DNA of 64,000 nt from Dirofilaria immitis (taxonomy: Eukaryota; Nematoda; Chromadorea; Rhabditida; Onchocercidae). Numbering within the stretch: position 1 is the first letter of the stretch; the number at the start of each line of letters is the position of its first letter. Of the stretch, positions 26,278 to 37,620 are shown piece by piece. Location: NCBI GenBank assembly GCA_024305405.1, contig JAKNDB010000088.1, positions 1,692,001 through 1,756,000 on the forward strand, given 5' to 3'. A program made the translations under genes and the position numbers. Below the pieces are notes generated by a model, which made no database searches, was not told where the DNA came from, and saw only the letters and a program-made list of their open reading frames with translations.

Positions 26278-26712
26278 GATGAAGGTCGTATGGTTGACGA
26301 ATCATACTGTCAAGAAGTGGATGATGAATAACTTCCGTTTGAAATTAGGGGTGTTGCTCAATACGTTCACAATGAGGAAATTTTCAAAATATTACGAATG
26401 CATGAATGAGCTGGGAAAAACTTTAGGAACGTATATCGATGCCGTGAAAAAGCAACAGGACTTGAACGTGGAACAAAATGTATCAAAAACAACGTGATAC
26501 GAATGGAAATAAAGTGAACCGTGAAGTGGTTATTATTATGCAATTGAAACATTTCAGTAATAGCATCGATCTATGATGCTTTCAGTACACCTAACAATGA
26601 TGTTGTACTGATTATGGAAATAATAAATGACAATGAACTATTTGATCGGATCGTTGATGATGAAAACTATATTTTAGCAGAATTGGTCACTGTTAGATGT
26701 GTAAAGCATTAG
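26278..26712 (+). pseudogene. Broken CAMK/titin-like kinase-domain fragment
   Basis: In frame from 26,278 the translation gives LPFEIRGV, then VYRCREKATGLERGTKCIK, interrupted by stops at 26,329 (TAA inside DE-LPFEI) and about 26,407 (TGA). A later part in another frame reads NREVVIIMQLKH, and after a one-base shift near 26,570 continues as LYDAF, VVLIMEI and NELFDRIVDDENY. This order (linker, degenerate glycine loop, VYR.REK, catalytic-Lys strand, helix C, LYDAF, ELFDR) fits giant muscle or CAMK-group kinases (titin, twitchin, obscurin/UNC-89, MLCK, DAPK). The glycine loop reads AGKNFRNVY instead of GxGxFGxVY and everything after ELFDR (HRD, DFG) is gone. The fragment is intronless. Probably an old duplicate; the exact parent is uncertain. 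Confidence 0.75.
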
Positions 26713-27766
26713 CTATATTCATGGCAAAAATATTGTTCATTTTGATATAAAGTTATAAAAAATAAAAAATATTTTTTACTACAAATCATTTCAACTATTA
26801 CGATTATCAAAATGTTACAATAGTTTTAATGATAATTTCATAACATAGTCTCCATTATCCTCAATTATATATTTTTAACAAATTCATATAAAATTAAGAA
26901 GAAAAAGCGAAAAAGAAAATTTACATTTGTTATTTATTTATTAATCATAAGCATTAATGAAATGTTTGATAATGTGATAATTAATTAGCAAATAATGAAT
27001 AGATATATATATGTATATTAAAATTAATAAATAGCATTACAAAAGTAAGCATATTATAGAGTTCAAAAATAAAAATATTACTTATAGCAAATGATATAAT
27101 AAAGCATTTAAATGAGATTTTCAATATATTTCAAAAATATTAAATCGATTTTTCAAATATAAAAGAAAACTTTTCGTATTGCTAATTTTCTAATAATCAA
27201 TTTTGCAACTAATATCATATAAAGATTTTGGCATAAGAAATCGAATAAATACAATGACTTGCATAATTATATGAGAAGGGACGATTAATTTAATATGTTT
27301 TTTCTATGCCACTTTGATTTTTGGTTTGTTTTTACTTTCTATTCTAACTTGTTCGATAAATTCGTTTCGTTTTTGATTATTTTGTCATTTCGCTTTGTTT
27401 ATCGATTTTTATTTGAGTGTTAAAACTATTTAGTGCTGTAAGTTTAAATGTCTAAATATGAATCACCGTGGTTACGGGTAAAGTTTGAATGTTGAATCAG
27501 CATAGTTACAGGCAAAATTGTCAAATATGTTGCTTTCAGTGTTTGTTTACTAAAAGTTGATTTCATTCTTCTATTATGACTAATGAAAGTTTATCATTCG
27601 TTTGTTTATCGATTGATCTTTGTAATAAGTGATTTCAATATAATTATTCAATTTATGCTCAAAAAATGACTATTATTTGTTTTCAACATATGAAATTCCG
27701 ATGATAATTTCTTATTGAATTAATTTTTGCCCATATTAATTAAATATAAATTTATTTTCTTTTAGA
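26713..27766. other. Intergenic spacer before the F-box gene
   Basis: No coding signal seen. It ends in TTTTAG at 27,761-27,765, one base before the F-box start codon, which looks like a trans-splice or 5'UTR intron acceptor. Confidence 0.5.
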
Positions 27767-30700
27767 ATGAATGAAATAACAAAATCGCCCGGGCGATATT
27801 GGCCTTTATCGCGCAAATATGACACGGTGGACAGAAAATACAAATTTTTTGAGGCGTAAGTTTCCTTCTGCTGTTGAAGATGCTGGACAAAATTCAAGAA
27901 AAGAGTTTTCTTTAGAGATTCTAACTTGAAATAATATTCATTTATCGGTTAACTGATTTCGAGTCAGATTTAGGCCTCATGCTTATCAGTTGGAGACATA
28001 CTATCCATTAAAAAACTTGGTTATGCTTTGTATTCATCTCCTGAAATCAGTGCTACTTCTTTAAAGTCCCAGGTGATTTAATTTTTAGAAAAACTAAACT
28101 ATATTTTTATTGTATTTTATTCTTTAATAAATAAATTTTCAGGTTAAAGTGGGAAGTGAAATGGACGTCGATGAATTTATGGCCGATTCAAAAGTCGAGA
28201 AGGTATTTTCTGTCATAATTATTAGAAAATATAATTTAATGGGACGGAGCATTACAAACGAAAATTCTTTCAATCATAACTCATTAAGGAAACACTTATT
28301 ACAATAAATGATTTGCCAAATGATATATTATTGATAATATTTGGTTACTGTCATCCGATTGATTTAATCCATTGCTTCTCTTTGGTTTCTCATCGATGGA
28401 ATTGTTTGGCGAATCATCCTGCTTTCTTCACCGAAGTCCGGATATTAATTAACGATTTTTCGTTGAAGTATGGCAGTGTAAAGAAATTCTTTCACAGGGT
28501 ATGTGTAATAATGTATGATAATCAATGAGAGGAATTCTTACATTTATGAGCCATAATTATTTGGAGACGAAAATAAATTTGGCTTTTCTTTTGTTTTTCT
28601 TTGTTGATTGATGAATTTAATCTTCATTCGTTTATATATATTTTAAGACTCAGTTCATTCGTATGTATATATATTTTTAGACTTCACAATATCTTCGAAA
28701 ACTATGCATTAATTGTTCGATTCGTTTACCCTCTGCTGAAGTTAACGCATTATTCGACATTTGTTTTCCTTACGTCATCCATCTCGATATTAGTTCTTTT
28801 AAAGGTATAAATTGATTTTTTATTTAAAAGAAAGTTGTTGTAAAGAAAGGAAATAATATACTAAGAATTGATTTGCTTGAATTTGAAAATTTTTCCTTCT
28901 AAATAACGATTTTTTTAAAGGAATGGATGCTACCTTATTGAGAAAATTATCAAACTGTTTCCCGAATGTTCGAACATTACACATGGAAAAAATGGAATGG
29001 GGGTTATACTGTAAATTGCATAAAATATTTTGTTGTTAAATGTAGTACTGATTGGTATTATTATTATCACTGCAGAAATTTTATTGTTTAAATAAGTTTA
29101 CTTTTTTCATCATATTTGCTAGATTATTTCATCGCTGCCCTATTTCAGATATGTATTTTTTCAATACATCATTGTTTACATATCATTTACTGGTAGTGAT
29201 TTTAGTTTAGAAATTAATAATTTCATTATTATTAAATATTTATATTAGTAAATTTAATACCATACGATTTACATTTTGCGTTTTTTAGACGTCAGACTGT
29301 GATAATAACGAAGAATGTGTGACGTTGAAAATGCTATTTGAAAATGAAAACATTTTTCCGAAAATAGAAAATTTCTTCCTTTGTGATATAAATTCTTATA
29401 CTCCAGAAAATGAGCCAAAGTTACCGGCTTGTAAGCGCCCGTTGAATTTATTACATATTTATGAGGGAACACCGTATATTAAGTAAGTCTATTTTCTTTT
29501 GAGATGCTTTTGCTATTGTTTATTAAAACCGTACTACGGAACTTGTTCTTTGAGGAAAAAATCATTGACATTCAAAGACGTTTAATTGAACATTGTAGCC
29601 GCTACAAACTTCGATAGTATTTCGAGTAGATTTATTAATATTGTGTTTTTCAGTTTCAGCAATATCATAAGTTCTCCGTGGCGATCAACACTCACTGAAC
29701 TTCATCTTGGTTATTATACTATTGATGGTAGCCTTGAATATGTTGGATATTTACATAATTTAAAAGTTTTTTCGTGGGGTATGAGTCTTTATACGTTCGA
29801 TGAAGAATTCGCTCATCTAAAGGCAAGCAAAATAATCTCCAAAAGAATGTTAACATTAATGATGCTAATGTTTCCCTAGAATGTGAGAATAATGTAATTA
29901 AACTTTTAGAGATGTATGAAGGAATATTTTTAGGAATCTAATAAATTTCTGAAAACTTCACTACATACGATGACTTATATTTCCAATTTTTAGAAGGTTA
30001 TGAAATGCTCCTTAATTCCAATGTGTAATCTTTTTATTCCTGAAATTTGTTGCTAATTTAATTTGGTGTAATAATTCTATTCATAAAATTTGCAATAGGC
30101 ATTATGAAATGAATTGCTGCTTTCTTTCGCTAACTATTCTTTGAATGTTGCAGAATTTGTGCAATTTGGAAGAATTGCGGGTATGGTTCGGTGGCGAAGA
30201 TTGTAACATTTCGTCCGAGGGATTGATTGCCTTATTCACTTTGCCAGAAAAGGAACCCGAAAAGTCTTTTCCATACAAACTTAAACATTTGGTATTTGCG
30301 AATTACTTGGAAGGCACTGTTGATCTTTTTAAAGCTATTGATCAGAAGTAAGTTATTTTTTTTTAAAAGATGCATTTGCAGATGATAGCGTAATATTTCT
30401 TTAAACTATATTTCATGTTATTAAATTGTTTGTATCACGAACATATCTTTGCAATAATTAGATATAAATCATTTCAGTTGCCCAAATTTAAGAACACTTG
30501 GTCTACCATATAATAAATATTTAACATTTAATGATGGAGTCATGCCATTTATTGCCACTCATTTCAAGTAAATAATTTCTTTTTACTGCTATTGTATTTT
30601 TCGATTATTACGAATAATTTCTGTTTCTTTTAAGGAGTTGTTTCAGTGTTCAAAGAATACGTTTCACTTTGTATTTCAGTCTTTCCAATGCTCATTTAGG

Positions 30701-31691
30701 ATATTACGAATTTTTTTGACTCGACAAGAGTCAATTCAGAATTAAGCAAATTTCTATCATATTTCAACAGTCCACATGTTTTGAATTTGATAATCATGCA
30801 TGAAGTTAAATAATGATTTCGTGCATCTTTTTAGACGTTTAGTCTCTCTGGATCTAAGCCATTTCGGGCATTGCTATAAAGATGAAGTTTGGAATAATCT
30901 AAAGGATGATGACTTGCCGAATTTGCGCCTTCTCAAGCTTCATGGGAATAAAGTATTGTTTATTTCAGAGGGCGTCAAAATTCGTTTGTTGAAGAGATTC
31001 CAATTATTATGGATGATGTCGAGCTATTTTAATTTATAGATAATTGCTAAAAAATGTTAAATGATCTTTTCTTGGAATTTTTGAAATGATGATAAAAAAT
31101 ACTCAGTAGAGAAGAGAGAGAGGAATTATTTTAATGGCTGAAAACTTTTTTTGGTGTTTCAAGAACAAAATTTTTGATTGGCAATAGAATCGTGATAGAT
31201 AAATAAATGTAAAATTTTTCTAAAATGTTTTTTTTCAGACTAATGTAGAAAATTTACGGCGGCTAAATTTGAGAAGACCTAAATTGTTAATTTCATACAA
31301 ACGAAATTATTTTATTAATTGGACCAGAATTAAGAATTCTTGTATTTTCAATGACACTTTTGATGGTGATATTAGAGCTATACTGAATGATTTGCGTCAA
31401 ATCGATGGATTGCGTGATTTTGCGATTAGTTCTTCCTACCAGTTAGTTCATTCAATCATAATGTTTGTTAAGGCTTGTTTTATTTTTTTGCATTTATTGA
31501 TGTATACTATTTTTTAGAATTTTCAGTTTTTCGTTAGTTTCGCTTTTGTCAATTTTTATTGATATATATTATATTATTACACCATATTATATTTCAGTTA
31601 CGATTTTGCTGATTATCGTGTGGAACGTTCATCATCAGTTGATTCCGATGAGTTTACGACAAAGTGTTTCAACATTAACCATTCAGTGTAA
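27767..31691 (+). CDS. F-box / leucine-rich repeat-like protein, 14 exons
   Basis: Exons 27767-27855, 27968-28019, 28143-28202, 28289-28498, 28681-28804, 28921-29002, 29123-29192, 29289-29482, 29654-29822, 30154-30347, 30478-30567, 30835-30952, 31239-31441 and 31598-31691 join in phase to 582 codons plus stop TAA. Residues about 75-115 form an F-box: LPNDILLIIFGYCHPIDLIH then FSLVSHRWNCLANHPAFF. The rest contains irregular leucine-rich segments (LTELHLGYYTIDG, NLEELRVWF, NLRTLGLPYN, LVSLDLSHFG, NLRLLKLHGN). F-box/LRR proteins normally serve as substrate receptors of SCF ubiquitin ligases, binding SKP1 through the F-box; the target is unknown. The start codon follows TTTTAG by one base. Exon 9 appears to use a GC donor (AAG|GCAAGC). 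Exons 2 and 7 are the least certain; they were chosen because they restore phase. Confidence 0.82.
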
Positions 31692-32198
31692 TTGGAATTA
31701 AACCTGTATAAAAACTGCTCAGATTAGCTTCTTCACAGGTTTTTGTTCCCATTAACTTTTATTGGTCAGCATGCCGTTATTTTCGTTCTGTGATAAGATG
31801 AATCAGTGTGAGTGGAAATGCATGTCATGTCCATTTCTCACTTTTTAAAATATTGTGATTTGTTATGAAGTTCAGAATTAATAAATTATAATAGAATAAT
31901 GTTGCAGAGCGAATTTTCCGTTTATGATACGTCAACTACACATAGGAAATTCTTAAGAATAAGAAATACCTGTTCGTTTCAAAATTGGATATTTTATGCA
32001 TATACTTATTACAAAACTGCATTAACATTAATGTTTACATAAGTATACATTCCTAGACATTAGTAATTCAATAAATTATTTCATTTCCACTTCACTTCAT
32101 CATCGTCAAAAATTGAAATTAGCGAAAACCGAAAATATTAATTATATATAAATATATCAAAAGATTAAATTCGAGATGTTAACAATTTTTACATGAGA
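31692..32198. other. 3' flank of the F-box gene
   Basis: No gene seen. Ordinary AT-rich sequence; it probably contains the F-box 3' untranslated region, but AATAAA-like words are too common here to place the end. Confidence 0.45.
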
Positions 32199-32640
32199 GT
32201 TGTCAAAGGAACAAGAGGGACCAAAAGGGAGGGGAGTCAAAAAGGAAAAGGAGCAAATTTTGGTCCAAGAGGTAGTAGACTAGTTTAGTCACTTTGACAA
32301 GTAACGACAGTTAGCGTCAACACCGGTAACCAGCATCAATCAATCTCACTACTAACAGCCAGCATCGTCTTCAACAATCTAGTAGTACAAGCGACAATGA
32401 GATGTAAGCAGCAAAAAGGAAGAATAATAGCAAAAAAATTTGCGACAAAAAAAAGCAAAAAAATAATAGCAAAAATCCTGCTAACATCCAAACGACTGTT
32501 AGATGCTTTGTTCTTTTACGATGCACCATTCATTTAATCTGTTTTAATCTCTGTTTAATTTATACCGTTGTCCTGTACTGTTGCTTTAACTTACAGCCTT
32601 ACTCAATTTATATTGTGTTATAATATTTTATTATCTAACA
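32199..32640. mobile_element. Possible solo LTR or LTR fragment
   Basis: A segment clearly different from its surroundings (more G/C; aggaccaaaagggaggggag-type words, CAG/CATC-rich middle) that begins tgtcaaagg and ends ctaaca, i.e. with TG...CA-like termini. It lies about 300 bases before a BEL/Pao integrase fragment. I found no second copy in the window and cannot verify a primer-binding site, so this is only a candidate. Confidence 0.25.
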
Positions 32641-32952
32641 AAGCCTACTTTTGACCTGGCTGAGTCATAATAGCAAAAACGAACAATCTCGTATCAACAA
32701 CAGTAAAGGTTTAGGGAAAAAGAAAAGAAAAGAAATAAAATATTAAAATTTTTTCGCATTATTTATCGGTACATTGGGCACATTTTCGCTTGGCATTTCT
32801 ATCCTTTTTTTTTTCATGCAAGTGGAATCTGTATTACAGTGAAAATGAAAATTTACAGATATCAAAGGGCCGATTGATCAACTTATAATAAAGATGAGGA
32901 TGAATTCATTTTCCATTAAGCATATTTAATATTAGTATATTTATATTAGGTT

Positions 32953-33165
32953 AATACTCTTAGTCTGGATACATTTTGGGAAATATGGGAAAATGAATAC
33001 CTAATTAGTCTTAGAGAATGAACAAAGAAGAGCGAACACGTTTCCTTTAATAGGAACAGTCATCCTACAAAAGAATATTAGTCAGTGAACCGGATGTTCC
33101 TACTGTTATATGGAAACAGCTAAATTAAAGCAAACTATACGGGGTAGAGATCGGTACTTTGATTA
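32953..33165 (+). mobile_element. BEL/Pao retrotransposon integrase C-terminal remnant (+ strand)
   Basis: The + strand translation reads TLSLDTFWEIWENEYLISLRE, a stop, then in shifted frames LVSEPDVPTVIWK and KLKQTIRGRDR. This matches the end of BEL/Pao Pol, where FWE.W..EYL.SLRER is followed by GEIVL..E..PRG.WKL and an R.R.R tail. Several stops and frame changes show it is dead. Its orientation is opposite to the Gag/RT pieces at 35-36.6 kb, so two insertions or a rearranged one are involved. Confidence 0.75.
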
Positions 33166-35040
33166 ACTAACTAATCTATTTGATCGAAATGATCAAAACA
33201 TTACCAATACTGAAGACATTTGCCTTAGTTTGTTGGGGAATGATATTACGAATGCATAAATATGTGAACTGTTCATTGACAACCATCGTATAATAAAACA
33301 GAATACAACAATTTCAATAATTTAGGGAATTTTATTTAATTATTAGTCATATTTATTGATTAGATCATTTTCGTTTATAGTTGATTATTTACTAATTCAA
33401 ATCATTCATTTATAGTTTATTAGTTTTTTTTCAGTGATTTTTCAATAATCGAATTGTTAGAAGCTAAGATGTAATCCTTCCAATTTTGCTTGTCTATTTA
33501 ATGCTCATTTTGCCAATTTATATTCGTCACTTATAAATCGATCTAATCGATATTAGTTTTATCGATAATATTTTCTCTTCTGTCGTTAATTTAATAAATT
33601 CAAGGATTCATGCAGTCTTTAATCTCATTTACTGGAACAATTTCTATCTATAAGCCTTATTTCTGATGTAGAAAACTAAGTGTACTGGATTCAAAAACTC
33701 GGTCAGAAGTTTGTTGATTATGAGAATATTTTAATTATCATGCAGCAATCGGTAATCCATACTTAATTTACATTTTCGGATGAATTGAGCGATTTTACTA
33801 TGCATCGCTGTTTTTTTTTGCTGATATTCTAGTAAATTTAATAGTATTTTGGACCGTTATTAATATTAATCATGCTCCCTTATCAAATACTTTAGTTGAT
33901 TCGAGAATTTATGCGTCGAAGGGTAAGTAATCATGGGCAACTACTGTTTTAGTAATCATAGATTTTTATCTAATTTGGCTATCGATCCAACTTACATTAA
34001 TCAAATACTTTGTAATATTATCATTATCACTATTATCATTAATAACAATAGCCAATCAGTATATTTCATCAATATATAAGTAATAGTTTTTCTCTTAAAT
34101 TCTTATTATTTTTAAAAATATCAAAAAATTCGGCTTTTATTAATTTGAATAATTCATATTGCTCAATATGAATGATTTCCTCGCTGTTTGCCAAGCTCGT
34201 CTGTGGTTTCGTTAGATAATAGGTAGGAACAGTGGGAATCTCATTAATCCATCCATTTATGTGCATCACGAATTAGATGATGAGCTATTTTGCTTCCTTA
34301 AGAGAATCACAGTTACTCTCGCCGTTTATCCGTATTTAGTTGAATTTTTTCACTTTTACATTCAGAACACTGAGCTAAAAAAAAAAGTAAACAAAATATG
34401 ATAATTATGTGTGTGTTCATTTTGAAATATTTCCAACACTGATCCGTAGGTTATTTACATTTGCGAATAGAAAAGTCAATATTTATCCTCAGAGTAAAAA
34501 TGACAATTTCCTTTTTTCTATATCCTTAATCTTGTTTATCATTGACAGCAATTAAGAATTCAGTGATATTATATGAATTAACATGGGTTTAAATGAAATC
34601 ATATCAGCCGATTAAAAGTCTGACAAGAAGACATTAAATAACTGGCATCTAAAACAATACGGCTATCTTCTTTTTACAATTATTTTATCATAGTAATAAA
34701 TTGGAAAGAATCATTAAAAAGATATGATTCATGCCGATAAGATCATCGTATTTTTTTCTTATGGTGTTTTTGAAGAATATAATCATTCGTAAACTGGAAT
34801 AAACTTCAATCGCACAGTGTAATTCATGAAACGGTAAAAGCATCTACTAAAAACATGCTATTATCCTATTTATGATAGGAGAAAATTCCAAACTGATTAA
34901 TCATATCAATGATTAAAATGTCAGCTTGAAATTGAAAGAGTTTAGCAGTAAATCTACTTCATAGGTTGATTTAAATCCGACTTATCTTACTACGTGCTTC
35001 GGCCGTCCGATTACTTTCATCTCCCGATTTTCTTCAGTTT
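33166..35040. other. Probable degraded transposon DNA, unassigned
   Basis: Lies between BEL/Pao remnants of opposite orientation. I could not recognise integrase core motifs on either strand. It is likely decayed element sequence plus AT-rich filler. Confidence 0.4.
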
Positions 35041-35045
35041 TGAGC

Positions 35046-36621
35046 TTACTTAATACTTAGTTCACACAAGCACAACAGTTCAATAAATCTCAATGGGGAA
35101 ATTCTGATTCTTTTGGAGAACTGCAATGATGTTTCCTTCTTCTTTGTTTTCATGAAATTGAGTTCCCAGTTGTGACCAGTTAAATTAGATTTTTCTTCTT
35201 TAAACATGCTACTTTTTTTTTCACTATATCTCATAATCTTTGAGTTTATTGGATGAAAATCTCTTTCTTACCATATATTGGTTTACTTGAAATATAACGA
35301 AATAAATATTTCGCCTTTCTTATTTCTTCGACTCGATTCTGTGTACAAACATTGATAATAATGTGAATGACTTTATATCCATTTTAATGCACATTGAGAA
35401 TTAAACCACGAAACCGTTCGTACACTTTCAAAATCCAACTCTTTTATACGAATTAAGCAATTTTTATCCCTATGAATATTGCGAGTAATTCTAATTGATG
35501 TATTATCATATTCTTTATTGGCGTAATGCGAAATTAGGCAAAACTAAAAATTTTTTCTTCTCTTGAATTTCATTGTTTCCTACATATACATATATGCTGA
35601 ATACGATGCAAATAATAATGTGAAAACATGGATTTGTATGTAGTTGTGAGAAGATTGTTATGAACCGTCGTAATTCTTTGATGTACACTTATCGCTTAAA
35701 TGTGAACGTATTCCATATTTTCTCAGCTTCTTCACTTATAATTTGACTACAAGAAATGCTCTTGTTCCATGAGTTTCGAATGAGCAGTTTGAATTGTATC
35801 ATTATTGGAATCATTGATCCTAATGACTCATACGAAATCATAAATCATAGAATTGACTTCTTTTGTTAACTCTTTTCCACACCATGGTTTTATCGTTTAA
35901 ACTTTTCAAGATGCGCTGATGCATCATAAACGATTCTTAATTTTGTCGTTGGTTTGCTTCATATTAATACTTTGTAAATAACGAATAATGCTAACCTGAT
36001 TCATATCGGGCAACACCTCTTCGATTATATTGGATTGCAATTGTTCCTTAATTATTTTACTGCGTTGACTAAGCAATTGTTTGTCAATTCTAAAGCCTCC
36101 TGATTAATGATTTTAATCGACCGAAACAAAGACCATAATTGTCAGTTAATTTGACTATTGATTTCATCCACGGCCAACAGATTTGATTTGGTATCTTTGT
36201 TTTTCTTAGTTATACTTTGTTTGAACTATTGTATTAATTCCGTAAAGAACCATCGAAATTTAGTTATAGCCAAGGTTGTTGTTCTGTTTTTAGTTGATAG
36301 ACTCTATCAGAAATCTATCCCAGCAATCTATTTTCTATTACTCTCTCAATACTAGAATATTCTAAATTCTCATCTATTGCTTCTAGTTGTCGTGAATACT
36401 TTTCATTCTTCATCATTTTTCTTGATAAACTAGAACTCGTTGCAGTGTTGTAGATTTGCCATATTTATCGATTAATAAATACCCTTCTTATCAATGCATA
36501 ATTTTCTGGAGCGATGTCATAACCTCTTATAGATAATAAGGCATCTCCTCCATTGAAACTGCTCTAGAATTTCCGCCATAGGCCATAACTTTGGATCACC
36601 ACTGAAAATTAGTAGTGGCAA
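35046..36621 (-). mobile_element. Decayed BEL/Pao retrotransposon: Gag, RT and RNase H region (- strand)
   Basis: Read on the minus strand from 36,621 downward. Gag (DUF1759-like): LPLLIFSGDPKLW, then after an internal loss GDALLSIRGYDIAPENYALI, later ENLEYSSIERVIENRLLG and SDRVYQLKTEQQPW. Reverse transcriptase start: TKLRIVYDASAHLEKFKR at 35,948. RNase H end: LNSQCALKWI and, after a frame change, EEIRKAKYLFRYISSKP (about 35,460-35,285). The following linker contains NFMKTKKKETSL and SKRIRISPLRFIEL (about 35,190-35,070). The order is that of a BEL/Pao element. Many stops, frameshifts and deletions make it non-functional; no LTR pair was found. Confidence 0.8.
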
Positions 36622-37620
36622 TTATAGTAAGCTTATTATTAAAATGATGAGTGGTTAGTAATGTTTCTTTTAAAATGGCTAAGAGTATCTACATGACTTA
36701 AATGTTGTACTGCTGATTCGAAATCATCAAGACAAATATTTCAAACAATGATAGTTTCCTTTGCATTATAATAAATTAAATTAAAATATTTTTTTATCGC
36801 CGACATTTCCGCGTATTTTTCTTTACCGAATCGAAAATCTACAAAAAGAAGAATTATATCAGCAGTATTAAGTTAAGGAACGAATTATCAAAGGAAAAAT
36901 CAGACATCTTGAACTCTATATTGATATGCTGGATCAATTAATCAAAATTGTTCAAAGAATGGCAACACTATAGAAGAAAAAAGAAGAAATCACTGCTTCT
37001 CAGAATAAACTTAACCGATGTGCATAGGAAACATCGATATATTAATAGATAGATATTCATGATAAGCGCATTTTCAGACATTTACTTTTGATTTTTGATT
37101 AATATATTAATTTCCTTCATAAATTTAATGATTTTATTTTTTTATTTGATTACTTCTTCTTCTTATGATTATAGTTACAAAAAAATATCTGATATTACAT
37201 CTATTATGATAATATTATCAACATAAATTATATATAAAAGAAATGAAAATTTATTTTAATTTATTATTTTGCTTAGCATTCAAACAAAGCGGTTCAATAT
37301 TTTTTCAGGCTTAAAAAACGAGCCAAGTTTTGTTTGTCCTAATTCTTTTCAGTCCGAAAAAAGTTTTGTTTAATACATTTGTATATTTAATTGAAATTTA
37401 GTAGAAACTTGATTAAGTCTCCTTTTATTCGGCCACTCAGTTTTATTTATAATTAATATTTACTAAATTTTATCACTACTACCATCAAATTGGAGTATTT
37501 ATTATCTTTTTTTTACAATATCTTTTTATCTGTCATTTGTTTATCATTAAGCTTTGCCCATCCTTTAATCATCAATTTTTTTAATATATACATATGCTTT
37601 GCAGAAGTTCAAATCATAAA
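36622..37620. other. Intergenic, possible further element debris
   Basis: Around 36,850-37,010 the + strand can be read as a Lys/Glu/Leu-rich coiled-coil-like peptide with stops (KIRHLELYIDMLDQLIKIVQ). It could be a Gag N-terminus in + orientation, but this is weak. No other signal before the ABCG leader. Confidence 0.35.

Noticed and set aside
28020..28075. Alternative F-box exon reading LGYALYSSPEISATSLKSQ
   Set aside because: Attractive reading but its phase does not match exon 1; ending exon 2 at 28,019 gives a consistent frame.
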